Assembly (NCBI GenBank): GCA_051746985.1 | Contig: JBNJFP010000011.1 | Location: 1-64,000, forward strand | From: Fodinibius sp051746985 | GTDB taxonomy: Bacteria > Bacteroidota > Rhodothermia > Balneolales > Balneolaceae | Length of the DNA: 64,000 nt | Direction of reading: 5' to 3' | Shown here: positions 16,798 through 26,726 of the stretch, piece by piece | Layout: each line of letters begins with the position of its first letter | Numbering within the stretch: the first letter of the stretch is position 1 | Program-made: the position numbers and the translations under genes | Notes under the pieces: generated by a model | The model's input: only the letters and a program-made list of their open reading frames with translations | What the model was told of the DNA's origin: nothing | The model's database searches: none

Positions 16798-18501
16798 ATG
16801 TACAAATATTCTCTCTATCTGTCATTTCTTTTAAGTATATGTCTGATCATTTCAGCCTGCAAGGATAACCCCGAGGGGCCGGGTAATACCGATTCAGAAC
16901 AATCCCTGGAAATTTCGGAAATCGATCCGGAAGAAGGCCCTCCGGGGGCATCGGTAACTATTTCCGGCAGTGGATTTAGTTCTTCAGCTTCTGATAATAC
17001 GGTCACTTTTGCCGGTTCCGAAGCTGAGGTAGAGGAGGCCTCAGAGTCAGAGTTGGAGGCAATCGTACCGGATAATGCGGAAAGTGGATCAGTAGAAGTT
17101 ACCGTAGGTGATGAAAGTGCTTCGGGGCCTACATTCACGGTTAGCGATGAAGGTTCTGAAGAGGTGAAAATAGACAGCATCGATCCCGAAAGCGGACCTC
17201 CCGGCACCGAAGTTACTATCGACGGTCAAAACTTTGGAGATAATCCCGATAACGTGGAGGTATATTTTTCGGATATTGAGGCTTCACTGACTGAAATTGA
17301 AGATGAGCGCTTGGTGGCAGAAGTCCCCGATAATGCTGAAACGGGTTCCGTAAAAGTGGTTGTAGATGAAGAATCCGTTACCGGTGCCACTTTTACGGTG
17401 GAAGAACCCGCATCATATCAAATACAGGGAACGGTTGTTGAGGAGGCTACGAATCAGGGGGTCGAAGGCGTGGAAGTCTCCTTCTCCAATGATGTGGAAT
17501 CGGTACAGACCGATGGGGATGGAAACTGGTCGGTAGAGACCGAGGAAGTACCTATTGTGGTTACGGTGGACTCGGATAACTGGGATTTCCGAATACATAC
17601 GCGACTAGTTCTCGGAACCGAGGAGGAAGTGAATTTTCAAGCGCATCAGGATTATTCGCCCCCTACGGATACACGCATCGTTTATCAATACCGGGAGGAT
17701 TGTTCCGGTGGAACGGGGTGCGACAAACCCTTCCAGATTTGGACCATGGATTCCAATGGTTCGGATAGAGAAGAGCTTACCGATAACGAAGGCACCGATC
17801 TCAATCCTGATTGGTCGCCCGATGCAAAACAAATCGCTTTCGATTCGGATCGCGACAATGATTCTGACCTCAATCGAATCTGGATTATGGACAAGGACGG
17901 ATCTGATTTGACCGATACCGAAGTGGAGGGTACGCAACCCGACTGGTCACCAGATGGAGAAAAGATTGCTTTTATACGAGATGGAAATATCCATGTTATG
18001 GAAGTCAATGGGGGCGAAATGGAAATTTATAACGCTGCCAATGATTATGCGAGCTCTCCGGTCTGGTCTCCGGATGGGTCGAAAATTGCCTTTGAATTAA
18101 GAGATAGCGGGAACTCCGAAACTCATATATGGGTGATGGAGGCCGACGGTAGTAACGCGATTCAATTGACTGATGAGAATGAACCTAATCGTAATCCAGC
18201 CTGGGAGCCTTCGGGCAGCAGCATCCTGTACGCAAGTACAATTGATGCCGTCGATCGCCTTCAACTTATGGATGTGGACGGTGCTAATAAACGCAGCCGG
18301 GATTGGCCGGATCACGATCAATTCCAGCCGTCCTGGTCGCCCGACGGAAAAGAAATTGTATACACAAATTGGCGCATGGTTCCCATTAGTAATTACATTC
18401 GTTGGATTCCTGCAGATAGTGACGCCTGGATGAATATCGCACCTGACTCGGATGCTAAAGAAGAATTTTGGGCCAACTCACCGGATTGGGCATGGCAATA
18501 G
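16798..18501 (+). CDS. IPT/TIG and PD40 beta-propeller lipoprotein
   Basis: A 567-residue surface lipoprotein with lipobox ISAC. Domains in order: two IPT/TIG domains (about 38-115 and 128-203, each beginning IDPE-x-GPPG), a carboxypeptidase-regulatory-like beta sandwich (about 207-285, QGTVVEEATNQGVEGVEV), then a TolB-type PD40 propeller (about 290-567). The propeller shows repeated WSPDGxxIAF and IWxMDxDGSD motifs. Such proteins bind other proteins or polysaccharides at the cell surface; no ligand is known. Unlike its neighbours it has no clear copy of the ECF-type promoter. It is followed, tail to tail, by kinase module 2. Confidence 0.88.
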   Translation: MYKYSLYLSFLLSICLIISACKDNPEGPGNTDSEQSLEISEIDPEEGPPGASVTISGSGFSSSASDNTVTFAGSEAEVEEASESELEAIVPDNAESGSVEVTVGDESASGPTFTVSDEGSEEVKIDSIDPESGPPGTEVTIDGQNFGDNPDNVEVYFSDIEASLTEIEDERLVAEVPDNAETGSVKVVVDEESVTGATFTVEEPASYQIQGTVVEEATNQGVEGVEVSFSNDVESVQTDGDGNWSVETEEVPIVVTVDSDNWDFRIHTRLVLGTEEEVNFQAHQDYSPPTDTRIVYQYREDCSGGTGCDKPFQIWTMDSNGSDREELTDNEGTDLNPDWSPDAKQIAFDSDRDNDSDLNRIWIMDKDGSDLTDTEVEGTQPDWSPDGEKIAFIRDGNIHVMEVNGGEMEIYNAANDYASSPVWSPDGSKIAFELRDSGNSETHIWVMEADGSNAIQLTDENEPNRNPAWEPSGSSILYASTIDAVDRLQLMDVDGANKRSRDWPDHDQFQPSWSPDGKEIVYTNWRMVPISNYIRWIPADSDAWMNIAPDSDAKEEFWANSPDWAWQ

Positions 18502-18738
18502 CATCAAGATAAATTCAGTATCTTTCGTGCATTATCGTACCTTAAGTAACCAATTATAATTGGCTTAGTTCAGTAAGATAATGTCTATAATCTGAGACAA
18601 AATATTCATGACAATATAAAGAATTCAGCCCAAAAGGAGTTTGAGTAGTATTATTTACTGAACTGTTCCACAATATTACAATAGGTATGGGAGTAATTTT
18701 ATACAGTATAGAAATGTTATTGTTAAAAAAGAGTTGTT

Positions 18739-21258
18739 TTAGGATTTGTCCTGAATAAGACTTTTGAAGCGCTCAATTTTTTTGATATTCGAAGGATCCA
18801 CTTTATCATAAATCCTAAGAATCAAAGATATTTGTCGCTTGTTGACCCGATTAAACTCTTCTTTTCGATCCTTGAATATTGTATAACTTTTCTTAAAGTA
18901 CTTGTCAGATTCAGCAAGTTTATTGTTTAGTTCCAGGTTGGTGGAAAGGCCCGCTGTCACAAAGGCTGTCCAAAGATGTTCTTCACCCATTGCTTGGCTA
19001 CAAGAATCTATACTTTCACGTAAATATTTTTCTCCTTTATCAAATACTTCATACAAGGTGAGCTGCAGACCATAGGCCGAGTTGGCTTGGCAAGTCATTC
19101 GATGATTATTCCCATACCGTGCTATAGTATATTCTATATTTTCTTCACTTAAGGACTGAAAACGATCTAAATTACCAAGGTCACTATTAACGCCGGCCAA
19201 ATCATTTCTGACTTTCAACGTTGACTCGTGTCCTTTCCCTAATATCGATTCCGTTATTTCCAATGCACTTTCTAAATGGGGGATAGCCTTTTTAAATTGC
19301 TGGCGGGGAATATATGTCCAGGCAATATTTTGATGCCAGCGGCTTATGGTCAGCGAATCGGTTTGCAGATCGCTTTCAGATCGTGATAAGAGGTCGAGGT
19401 ATATTTGTTCTGCTTCTTCATAGTTTTCATCCCTTTGATGAATGCCTGCCGTTTCTTCATTAATGTTAATTTCCAATGCCGCAGATTGATTTGAAGAGGC
19501 ACTTTTCTCAATACTTTGTTTTGCTTGGTCAACATAATACCTGGCAGAATCTACCTCACCAAGACTACTTTTTGTTTCTCCAATTCTGAGTAGTGATTCT
19601 GCTGTTTTGGGATGGTCATTACCGAGAAATTCAGAACGGATTTTATAGGATTTTTGAAAATAAGGTAAAGCTAAATCCGAATAAACATCATGGGCTTGAC
19701 CAATATTATAATTGATATCTGCGTACTCAAGACTATTATTTCCCTGCGCTTTTTTAATAAGTGATTCTGATTCTTGTAATATTGTTAGAGCACTGTCGCG
19801 GTAACCAAGTTTAAAATATGCTTGTCCAATCACTGATAACATATTGGCTCGCATTGTTTCATCAATAATCTGATCCGCTTTTTGACGTCCTTCCTGCAAA
19901 AGCTCCTGTGCAGTTACTTCCTTGCCGCCGGTAGTACCAGGAAAGTTTGCCTCAAACAGCGTCAATAAGAATCCTGAGATGTTTTCTGCTTTCTGGGCTT
20001 CCTGTTGAGCTAAATTTCGTTCTTCTGCTATTTGCCAGGTATAAAATGTGGATAATCCTATGATCACGATCAAAATGACAGCAGCGGCGGAAAGGCTTTG
20101 TTTGTGACGACCAATAAATTTATTCGCCCTGTATCGGAATGTATCGGTGCGGGCAGATACAGGGAGGCCTTTTAAAAAATTATTTAAATCATCAATAAAC
20201 TCTGTGGCTACACGATACCGTTGCTCAGCTTCCTTACGAATTGCTTTTAATGCTATGGCGTTAAGGTCGCCTCTCAGCTTTTGTGATAGTTGTTTTGAGG
20301 ATGCTTTGCTACTGGGTTTTGCCGGAGATTCCGTGAGGATAATTTGTTCGGCTTCGTAGGTAGTGCGGTCATGCAGATTAAAAGGGGGAGAATCACATAG
20401 TAGCTCGTAAAAGAGAATCCCCAATGAATACAGATCGGTAGCAGTGGTAATATTGGCCTGCTTAATCTGCTCCGGGGCAGCATATTTAGGGGTTAGAATC
20501 CGGGATCCGGTTCTGGTAAGTGATAGCTCATTGTCATCTTCCAGCAATTTGGAAATCCCAAAATCCAGAATCTTAACATTGCCATTATCATCAACCAAAA
20601 TATTATCCGGTTTTAAATCCCGGTGAATAATGAGGTTTTCATGGGCATGCTGAATGGCATCCAAAACCTGCTTAAATAATTCGATGCGCTTCTTGAGTGT
20701 AATATTATTTTGCCGGCAATATTCGATGATTGGAATACCCAAAACATACTCCATGATTATATAGGGAAAACCATCATCAGTAATACCGGCGTCAAAAAGT
20801 TGAGCTATACCCGTATGATTAAGGCTGGCAAGAATGCGCTGTTCTTGTTTAAATCGTTGTATGTTTGTCTGGGTAGCCTTATTGTGACGAATAATTTTGA
20901 TGGCAACCTGGTGTTCGAAAGTGTCATCACTTCGCTCGGCCAAATAGACCCGTCCCATACCGCCTTGGCCAATTTGCTCCTTAATCGTGTAAGCACCGAC
21001 TTGTTTTCCTTCAAAATTATAGTCTTGACCAAGTGTCTCAATATCACTGGAAACATCGTAAAAACCGTACTTATGCGTTTGCAGGTCTTCAAGCCATCCT
21101 TCCGATTCAAATATTGATTCAAGAAGTTCGGTAATGGTACCTTTTAATTGTTCGTTATTTCCACATTTTTCTTCTATATAAGCTTTTCGTTGATGTTGAG
21201 GTAAATCAAGAACTTCATCAATGATCGTTTCAACTTCCTCCCAGTTTAGCTCATCCAT
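18739..21258 (-). CDS. Transmembrane Ser/Thr protein kinase with TPR tail (module 2)
   Basis: An 839-residue Hanks-type kinase, about 100 residues shorter than the other two, chiefly in the TPR part. The N-terminal helical region (WEEVETIIDEVLDLP) matches theirs. The kinase domain is complete: GQGGMGRVYLAE glycine loop, Lys121, HRDLKPDN with Asp214, DFG 232-234, APE 261-263. A membrane helix lies at about 402-424. The C-terminal TPR array is more divergent than in modules 1 and 3. It is preceded by its sigma gene at 21339-21917 with an 80-base gap. It probably acts as a membrane sensor kinase; its signal is unknown. Confidence 0.93.
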   Translation of the reverse strand: MDELNWEEVETIIDEVLDLPQHQRKAYIEEKCGNNEQLKGTITELLESIFESEGWLEDLQTHKYGFYDVSSDIETLGQDYNFEGKQVGAYTIKEQIGQGGMGRVYLAERSDDTFEHQVAIKIIRHNKATQTNIQRFKQEQRILASLNHTGIAQLFDAGITDDGFPYIIMEYVLGIPIIEYCRQNNITLKKRIELFKQVLDAIQHAHENLIIHRDLKPDNILVDDNGNVKILDFGISKLLEDDNELSLTRTGSRILTPKYAAPEQIKQANITTATDLYSLGILFYELLCDSPPFNLHDRTTYEAEQIILTESPAKPSSKASSKQLSQKLRGDLNAIALKAIRKEAEQRYRVATEFIDDLNNFLKGLPVSARTDTFRYRANKFIGRHKQSLSAAAVILIVIIGLSTFYTWQIAEERNLAQQEAQKAENISGFLLTLFEANFPGTTGGKEVTAQELLQEGRQKADQIIDETMRANMLSVIGQAYFKLGYRDSALTILQESESLIKKAQGNNSLEYADINYNIGQAHDVYSDLALPYFQKSYKIRSEFLGNDHPKTAESLLRIGETKSSLGEVDSARYYVDQAKQSIEKSASSNQSAALEININEETAGIHQRDENYEEAEQIYLDLLSRSESDLQTDSLTISRWHQNIAWTYIPRQQFKKAIPHLESALEITESILGKGHESTLKVRNDLAGVNSDLGNLDRFQSLSEENIEYTIARYGNNHRMTCQANSAYGLQLTLYEVFDKGEKYLRESIDSCSQAMGEEHLWTAFVTAGLSTNLELNNKLAESDKYFKKSYTIFKDRKEEFNRVNKRQISLILRIYDKVDPSNIKKIERFKSLIQDKS

Positions 21259-21338
21259 TGCAACAGGACTAATTTTCGATTACAAAAATAATGGCACTTT
21301 CTTTAGGATATACGAGATTTCGAGGAATATCAGCTCAT

Positions 21339-21917
21339 TTATTCTACTTCAAAGCGGCTTTTCAATCTGTGATAAAGCCAGCCGCGGGCTTTCATCCAAT
21401 CTCTTTTGACCGTACTCTCCGAAATGTTAAGGGCTTCTGCTGTCTGTGCCACTGTCATTTCCCCAAAAAAACGCATCTCAATAACCTTAACCAATCGCTC
21501 GTTGAGCTTTTCCAGATCATGCAGCGCAGCGTCAATATTGATAAATTCTTCTGCTTTTTGTTTGTGCGCATTCAAAATGCCATCGATGTAGGTCAGATCT
21601 TTGTTGTTGCCTCCTCTTTTTTCAGCCTGTTTTTTTCGGGCGTGATCAATTAGAATCTGCCTCATGCAACTCGATGCAATCGCCAGAAAATGCGATTTGT
21701 CATTAAAACTAATTTGTGTTTGGTCTATCATCTTTAGATAAGCTTCATGAACCAACTCGGTCTTAGAGAGGGTATGATCGGGATGTTGGCGCGACATGTG
21801 GGCGTAGGCTATCTTATGCAGCTGCCTGTAGATAAGCGGATAGAGTTCATCAAATACGCCGTCTTCCCCTTTACGAAGACGTGCCAGTAACTGGGTAACT
21901 TCAGAAGCGTTATCCAT
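21339..21917 (-). CDS. ECF-like RNA polymerase sigma factor (kinase-linked, module 2)
   Basis: A 192-residue sigma factor paralogous to those at 11113 and 31133. Region 2.2 reads SKTELVHEAYLKM (Ser51, Thr53), again with Ser/Thr in place of the usual acids. The region 4 helix-turn-helix is MRFFGEMTVAQTAEALNISESTVKRDW. It is first in an operon with the kinase at 18739-21258. It is divergent from the PKD/beta-helix lipoprotein at 22185, with 267 bases between them. That gap contains an ECF-type promoter facing the lipoprotein. Whether this particular sigma reads that promoter is inference. Confidence 0.92.
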   Translation of the reverse strand: MDNASEVTQLLARLRKGEDGVFDELYPLIYRQLHKIAYAHMSRQHPDHTLSKTELVHEAYLKMIDQTQISFNDKSHFLAIASSCMRQILIDHARKKQAEKRGGNNKDLTYIDGILNAHKQKAEEFINIDAALHDLEKLNERLVKVIEMRFFGEMTVAQTAEALNISESTVKRDWMKARGWLYHRLKSRFEVE

Positions 21918-22083
21918 ATAGATGATACCTTTTTGGTTCTATGTACTTCTGACCAACGTTAATAATAGCCGATAATCACTGAGTAAAACGATTTTAGCTA
22001 ATTAACATAAATTATTCGTTTCAAACCAGTTTATTTTTCCCGTTTGCTACAGATAATACCTTTCTCAAAAAAATATAAACTCT

Positions 22084-22113
22084 TTTGAGCTCTTTGTCTG
22101 ATCGCTTGCGTAT
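22084..22113 (+). promoter_or_regulatory. ECF-type promoter before PKD/beta-helix lipoprotein
   Basis: TTTGAGCT with GAGCT at 22087-22091, a 16-base spacer, GCGTAT at 22108-22113, then ATAG seven bases later. The ATG is 72 bases downstream. Confidence 0.55.
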
Positions 22114-22184
22114 TTCATAAATAGCGGAGGTTATTTATCTCCTACAACTGGTTACAATTAAATCGATAACAAAACTTACTATTT

Positions 22185-24200
22185 ATGAAAATGTTACGAA
22201 CGCTACTTGGAATATCAGTACTGGCTGTTGTGCTCTTGGTTAGTGCCTGCAGCGATAACCCCTCAGACGCTGACGATGATTCTGGAAACACCTCAACGAA
22301 TGAGGCTCCATCTGCAGTTGCTGATTCAGATGAACAAACAATAGATATCGGGCAAGAGGTAACGCTTGATGCTACGGGGTCTTCAGATCCTGACGGAGAC
22401 GACCTTTCTTTTGAATGGGATCTGGATGCTCCCAGCGGAAGCAGTGTCCAGTTGTCGGATGATGGGGACGAAGCCCCAACATTTACGCCCGATGTAACCG
22501 GCGATTATTTGGCTACCCTTACGGTAAGTGATGGCAATGGGGAATCGGATCAGGATGATATAACTATAACCGCAGAATCGGATATTGTTGAAATTACCGA
22601 TGACATCACCGAGGATGAAACGTGGACCAGTGATAAGAAGTACTTGGTGCTCAACTATATCAATGTTCGCAATGATGCAAAATTAACTATTGAGCCGGGA
22701 GCAACGGTTAAATTTGCCTCTGATGCAGGAATTTCTGTGGATGCTGATAACTCGGTCTTGGTATCAGCAGGTACCTCCGAAGATCCCATTACGCTGACCG
22801 GTGAGCAGGAAACCAGCGGTTACTGGAGTGGAATTAAGATTAATTCGAATACAGTAGAAAATGAAATTAGTCATACTACCATAGAATATGCTGGAAGTAA
22901 AGACGCAGGTACTTGGTTTGCAGCTGCAGCTTTGACTATAGACCAAGCCAAGGTACAATTATCTAATGTAGCTATAACCAATAGTGGTCAGCACGGTATT
23001 CAGACGCGACGGAGTGGCTCTGAATTTGCGATGCAGGAAATGACCTTTGCCGAAAATGATGGGGACCATGCGTATGTCCATATCAGTCAAATTGGTTATT
23101 TCGATGCCGAAAGTACGTTTGATGGGGGATACGTAACAGCCTTTGGGGGCGGTACACAAGCGGATATGACAGTGGCCACCCTTGATGGAGCCAAGTATCA
23201 GATTGAGGATTATGTTGATTTCGATCATCATGTCGCAATAGATGAAGGAACAGAGTTTGAATTTGCGGCGGATGCGGGAATTGCTGTAAGAGATGGATCG
23301 GTTATTGAGGCCGTAGGTACCGAATCCAATAAAATTACATTTACAGGAACCAGCAAAACTGCAGGAGCATGGCGCGGTATTTTTATTGGATCTTCATCAG
23401 TAGATAACATCATGGAGCATGTTGATATCAGTTATGGTGGAAGTACAAACATGGCTACCTATTTTGACAAGACGAATATGGTGATTGATCAGGCTAAAAT
23501 TACGCTCCGCAATGTTTCTTTCACGGGAAGTGATGGCTATGGAATACAAACCCGTCGCTCCGGTTCCGAGTTTAGCATAGAGAATAGTTATTTCGAAAAT
23601 AATGCTAATCACGATATGCGTATTCATCCAACACAGATTGATTTCATCGACAATCAAACCAATTTCAATGGCGGCGACGTTGAGGTTTTTGGTGGCGATA
23701 CGGAGGCTTCCGGATCTGAAACCTGGCACACCTTGAATAACGGAGCCTTCTATTTTACGGGATCTGTGACTATCGAAAATGAGGTTACCATAGAAGAGGG
23801 AGCACTTTTTGAAATGGGTACCGATGTAAAACTTGGTGTTGCCAGCGGAAATGATCCCGGTGTGCTAAAAGCAATTGGTACCGTTGACGATCCCATTGTT
23901 TTTACCGGCAGATCGCAAGTCAAGGGAGCCTGGACCGGCATTCTTGTTTCTTCAGGATCTGTAGAAAATGAAATGGATCACGTTACGATCGAATACGGCG
24001 GTGGTAATGATTTGGCAACCTATATGGATGCTGGTAACCTCGGCGTCTATGATGATGGATACTTGAGCCTGTCAAATGCTGAAATCGAAAATAGTGCAAA
24101 CTATGGTGTTATTGTCAGAGAAGGGAGAAGTGCCCAACTCAATGAGGGAAGTGATGTTACCTATTCCAGTAACAGTAACGACGATCTATATACCTACTAA
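22185..24200 (+). CDS. PKD plus parallel beta-helix lipoprotein
   Basis: A 671-residue surface lipoprotein with lipobox VSAC. A PKD domain follows an acidic linker (about 45-130: DIGQEVTLDATGS, DDLSFEWDL), closely related to the one at 11866. Residues 145-671 form three homologous beta-helix modules of about 170 residues. Each has an IEPGATVKF / IDEGTEFEF / IEEGALFEM rung, a GxWxGI rung, and a conserved IQTRRSGSEF turn in the first two, degenerate in the third. Beta-helix proteins of this kind often bind or cleave polysaccharides, but no catalytic site was recognised. It has an ECF-type promoter and a strong terminator. Confidence 0.87.
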   Translation: MKMLRTLLGISVLAVVLLVSACSDNPSDADDDSGNTSTNEAPSAVADSDEQTIDIGQEVTLDATGSSDPDGDDLSFEWDLDAPSGSSVQLSDDGDEAPTFTPDVTGDYLATLTVSDGNGESDQDDITITAESDIVEITDDITEDETWTSDKKYLVLNYINVRNDAKLTIEPGATVKFASDAGISVDADNSVLVSAGTSEDPITLTGEQETSGYWSGIKINSNTVENEISHTTIEYAGSKDAGTWFAAAALTIDQAKVQLSNVAITNSGQHGIQTRRSGSEFAMQEMTFAENDGDHAYVHISQIGYFDAESTFDGGYVTAFGGGTQADMTVATLDGAKYQIEDYVDFDHHVAIDEGTEFEFAADAGIAVRDGSVIEAVGTESNKITFTGTSKTAGAWRGIFIGSSSVDNIMEHVDISYGGSTNMATYFDKTNMVIDQAKITLRNVSFTGSDGYGIQTRRSGSEFSIENSYFENNANHDMRIHPTQIDFIDNQTNFNGGDVEVFGGDTEASGSETWHTLNNGAFYFTGSVTIENEVTIEEGALFEMGTDVKLGVASGNDPGVLKAIGTVDDPIVFTGRSQVKGAWTGILVSSGSVENEMDHVTIEYGGGNDLATYMDAGNLGVYDDGYLSLSNAEIENSANYGVIVREGRSAQLNEGSDVTYSSNSNDDLYTY

Positions 24201-24234
24201 TAACAACGAAAGCATTCTTTTATAGCCGACCAAG

Positions 24235-24266
24235 AGCGGGACGTTGATAGCGTTCCGCTTTTTTTT
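24235..24266 (+). terminator. Rho-independent terminator after beta-helix lipoprotein
   Basis: AGCGGGACG (24235-24243) pairs with CGTTCCGCT (24251-24259) around a 7-base loop, followed by seven T. The -35 of the next promoter begins directly in the T-run. Confidence 0.92.
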
Positions 24267-24293
24267 GAGCTGATTCTGTTCTGTGTTTCGTAG
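24264..24293 (+). promoter_or_regulatory. ECF-type promoter before collagen-like pseudogene
   Basis: TTTGAGCT with GAGCT at 24267-24271, a 16-base spacer, TCGTAG at 24288-24293, and ATAGG six bases further. It is the weakest -10 of the set, yet the spacing and the downstream ATAGG agree. Confidence 0.45.
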
Positions 24294-24348
24294 TTATTTA
24301 TAGGAAACCCCCATTAACTAATTATATCTAAATAAAAATTGGAGAGTT

Positions 24349-25252
24349 ATGTATAAGGTAAGTCGAATTGTATTAAGTGTTCTTTTGGTAAGTCTAATTG
24401 CGTTAGCCTGCGAAGGTCCCTCCGGATCGGAAGGACCACAAGGTGCCGAAGGCCCTGAGGGACCGGTAGGTCCGGCCGGGGAAGACGGCAGCATGATGTA
24501 TTCCGGTGAAGGCGAACCCGGCGATAATGTTGGAGATATCGATGACTATTATCTGAATCAGAATACCGGTGAACTGTACGGTCCCAAAGAGGAGGATGGA
24601 TAGCAATCCAATCATCGTTCTGATGGGCGAAGATGGTCAAGATGGAGCCGATGGATCTGATGGCGAAGATGGTAGCCAGATACATTCGGGTAATGGAGCG
24701 CCCGATGCTTCGATAGGTGTAATAGGTGACTACTACTTGGACAAGGACAGCTATGAGCTGTATGGTCCAAAAACAAGCAACGGTTGGGGTTCTCCGTTGA
24801 ATCTAAAAGGCGCAAACGGGAATGCCAATGTGACGAGGTATATCTTTCCGGGCTATGATTTTGAGCAATCTTACGGCCATGTGTTGCAAATTCCAAATGT
24901 AAGTAGTGAAGAGCAGATGAATGAAAGTGTTTGGCTTGTTTATTTGATTGATTCTGATCCCAATATAAATTCAATTAGTATTCAAATACCCGGATATGGA
25001 TAGAGATTTGATACTTTTTATCAAGTTTTTATAGGCTGGGACCATGACAGTTCCTACTTTTCCGAGCCTGGTGTGATATGTGGCATTGAAGTTGAGGGGC
25101 CGGGAGAGGAATATGAAGGTATAGAAATAGTTCGTATTGAAGCCAGTAACACCGAAGATATGACTAAGCAAAAGCCGCAAAATATTGTGCCCGATAGCCT
25201 GGAAACTTCAAACTACGAGGCCGTAGCCGAATATTACGGTTTTTACAAATAA
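24349..25252 (+). pseudogene. Collagen-like lipoprotein, broken by frameshift and nonsense
   Basis: A degraded paralogue of the intact gene at 26727-27980. The start is sound: signal peptide with lipobox LACE, then GPSGSEGPQG-type Gly-X-Y repeats. At 24599-24603 a loss of two bases relative to the paralogue (GGATGGAGC to GGATAGC) both shifts the frame and creates TAG. The reading continues in frame +2 from about 24602 (SNPIIVLMGEDGQDG), with one SGNGAPDAS repeat instead of several. TAG at 25001-25003 replaces a Tyr codon of the paralogue. The frame then stays open to TAA at 25250-25252 and ends in EYYGFYK, matching the paralogue end AEFYGFYK. Two independent lesions argue against a simple sequencing error. 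Confidence 0.88.
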
Positions 25253-25278
25253 CTACTCTGATAGAGATAGATACCTTA

Positions 25279-25310
25279 AATGCCATCGCTTTAGGGCGGT
25301 GGCATTTTTT
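25279..25310 (+). terminator. Rho-independent terminator after collagen-like pseudogene
   Basis: TGCCATCGC (25281-25289) pairs with GCGGTGGCA (25296-25304), with one G-U pair, followed by six T. It is homologous to the terminator at 28009-28041, so it was duplicated together with the gene. Confidence 0.9.
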
Positions 25311-25311
25311 A

Positions 25312-25341
25312 TTTGACCCATGTTTGAATGACAGTACGTAT
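25312..25341 (+). promoter_or_regulatory. ECF-type promoter before PD40 lipoprotein
   Basis: TTTGACCC with GACCC at 25315-25319, a 16-base spacer, and ACGTAT at 25336-25341. It starts 2 bases after the preceding terminator. The ATG is 77 bases downstream, and the next gene at 26727 may share this transcript. Confidence 0.55.
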
Positions 25342-25417
25342 GTAATAAAAAGAGAGATGGTTGCGCTGGTAAAGCAGTGCAACGCTCACGCCAATAAATA
25401 ACCACTATCTAAATATT

Positions 25418-26656
25418 ATGACTAATAAAATACTACTCGTTGCGCTTGTTTTTTCTCTTGGTTTTTTAATCTCCTGCGGGGATAACTCCACGGGCACCGA
25501 TCCCGACCCGGATGAATCTGAAGAAACCGAAAAGCCCGCGGTGACTACTGGCACGATCGAAGTAACGATAACCACCGAAGGTGAAAGTCTCGATGAGGAT
25601 GGGTACGAGCTTGCTGTTGATGGAGATACAAAACCAGCTGATATAGATGATACCATTACGTTTTCCGAGCTTGAAGAAGGGACGTACGATGTAGAGATGA
25701 ATGGAGTAGCTGAAAACTGCTCGATTGATGGTGATAATCCGATAGAAATAACAATAACTGCAGAGGAAACGACCTCTGCCGAAATGAAAGTGAATTGCAA
25801 ATATGCTCTTAAAGATAAAATTGTTTTTGCAAGTGACCGAGAGGATCAAACCGATTTATATTCAATGAATCCGGATGGAAATAATGTTAAAAGGCTTACT
25901 GAGACATCCGGAGAGGAGCGTTATCCCGCAATTTCGCCTGATGGTACACAGGTGGTCTTTTGGCAGCAGAATCCGTCAGCCGGAAGTAATTACGGTACCA
26001 TTAGAATTATAAATGCTGATGGTTCATCCCCAAAAAAGTTAACTGAACAGGAATATGGTGCCACACATCCCGTGTGGTCACCGGATGGAAAGGAAATTGC
26101 ATTCTCACAGGGCAAGAAAATTCGTGTTATGAATGCTGATGGAACTGAACGTAAAGCCATAACAGATGATACAAATTATGACTTTGCTCCATCATGGTCG
26201 CCAGACGGAGAAAGTTTTGTCTTTTCAAGTGACGGAGAAAATAGCAGTCGGGATATTTATGTGTTGGATATTGGGGAATCAGGACGTACAAACCTCACCG
26301 ATAATGATTTTTATAACAATTATCCCGCTTGGTCTCCCGACGGTAACAAGATTGCTTTTTTAAGTAACGAAAGTGATCCGGATGATATTTATACCGCATT
26401 GGATCTATACATAATGGATGTCGATGGCAATAACAGAGAAAAGATAGCGGATCTTGCTATTGCCGCGGTCAGATCGGGGGATAAAGCTTCTACGCCTTCT
26501 TGGTCTCCCGACGGTTCAAAAATTGTAATAGCCGATCGAAACGGAAGCAGCCATGAAATATATGTTATAGATACAGATGGGTCCGAGAATAGAGAAACTA
26601 TTACCCTGGACACAGGGGTAGACAATGTTTATCCCTATTGGAGTCTGTTAGAATAA
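25418..26656 (+). CDS. PD40 beta-propeller lipoprotein
   Basis: A 412-residue secreted lipoprotein with lipobox ISCG. An acidic linker and a small beta-sandwich (about 42-130, TGTIEVTITTEGESLDEDGYEL) precede a TolB-like PD40 propeller (about 135-412). The repeats show MNPDGNNVKRLT, WSPDGKEIAFS, WSPDGESFVFSS, WSPDGNKIAFLS and WSPDGSKIVIA, six or so blades. Such propellers bind peptides or proteins; a Tol-Pal role is unlikely for a lipoprotein in this context. It is related to the propeller part of the 16798 protein. It lies 70 bases before the collagen-like gene. Confidence 0.88.
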   Translation: MTNKILLVALVFSLGFLISCGDNSTGTDPDPDESEETEKPAVTTGTIEVTITTEGESLDEDGYELAVDGDTKPADIDDTITFSELEEGTYDVEMNGVAENCSIDGDNPIEITITAEETTSAEMKVNCKYALKDKIVFASDREDQTDLYSMNPDGNNVKRLTETSGEERYPAISPDGTQVVFWQQNPSAGSNYGTIRIINADGSSPKKLTEQEYGATHPVWSPDGKEIAFSQGKKIRVMNADGTERKAITDDTNYDFAPSWSPDGESFVFSSDGENSSRDIYVLDIGESGRTNLTDNDFYNNYPAWSPDGNKIAFLSNESDPDDIYTALDLYIMDVDGNNREKIADLAIAAVRSGDKASTPSWSPDGSKIVIADRNGSSHEIYVIDTDGSENRETITLDTGVDNVYPYWSLLE

Positions 26657-26726
26657 AAACGCTCTTATTAGATGTAATAACTTATTTAAAAATAACCCAT
26701 AATTTAATTCAGAAAAGACTGTAAAT

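Noticed and set aside
18550..18563. Perfect palindrome CCAATTATAATTGG after the propeller lipoprotein
   Set aside because: AT-rich and without a T-run; such palindromes are expected by chance in this composition.
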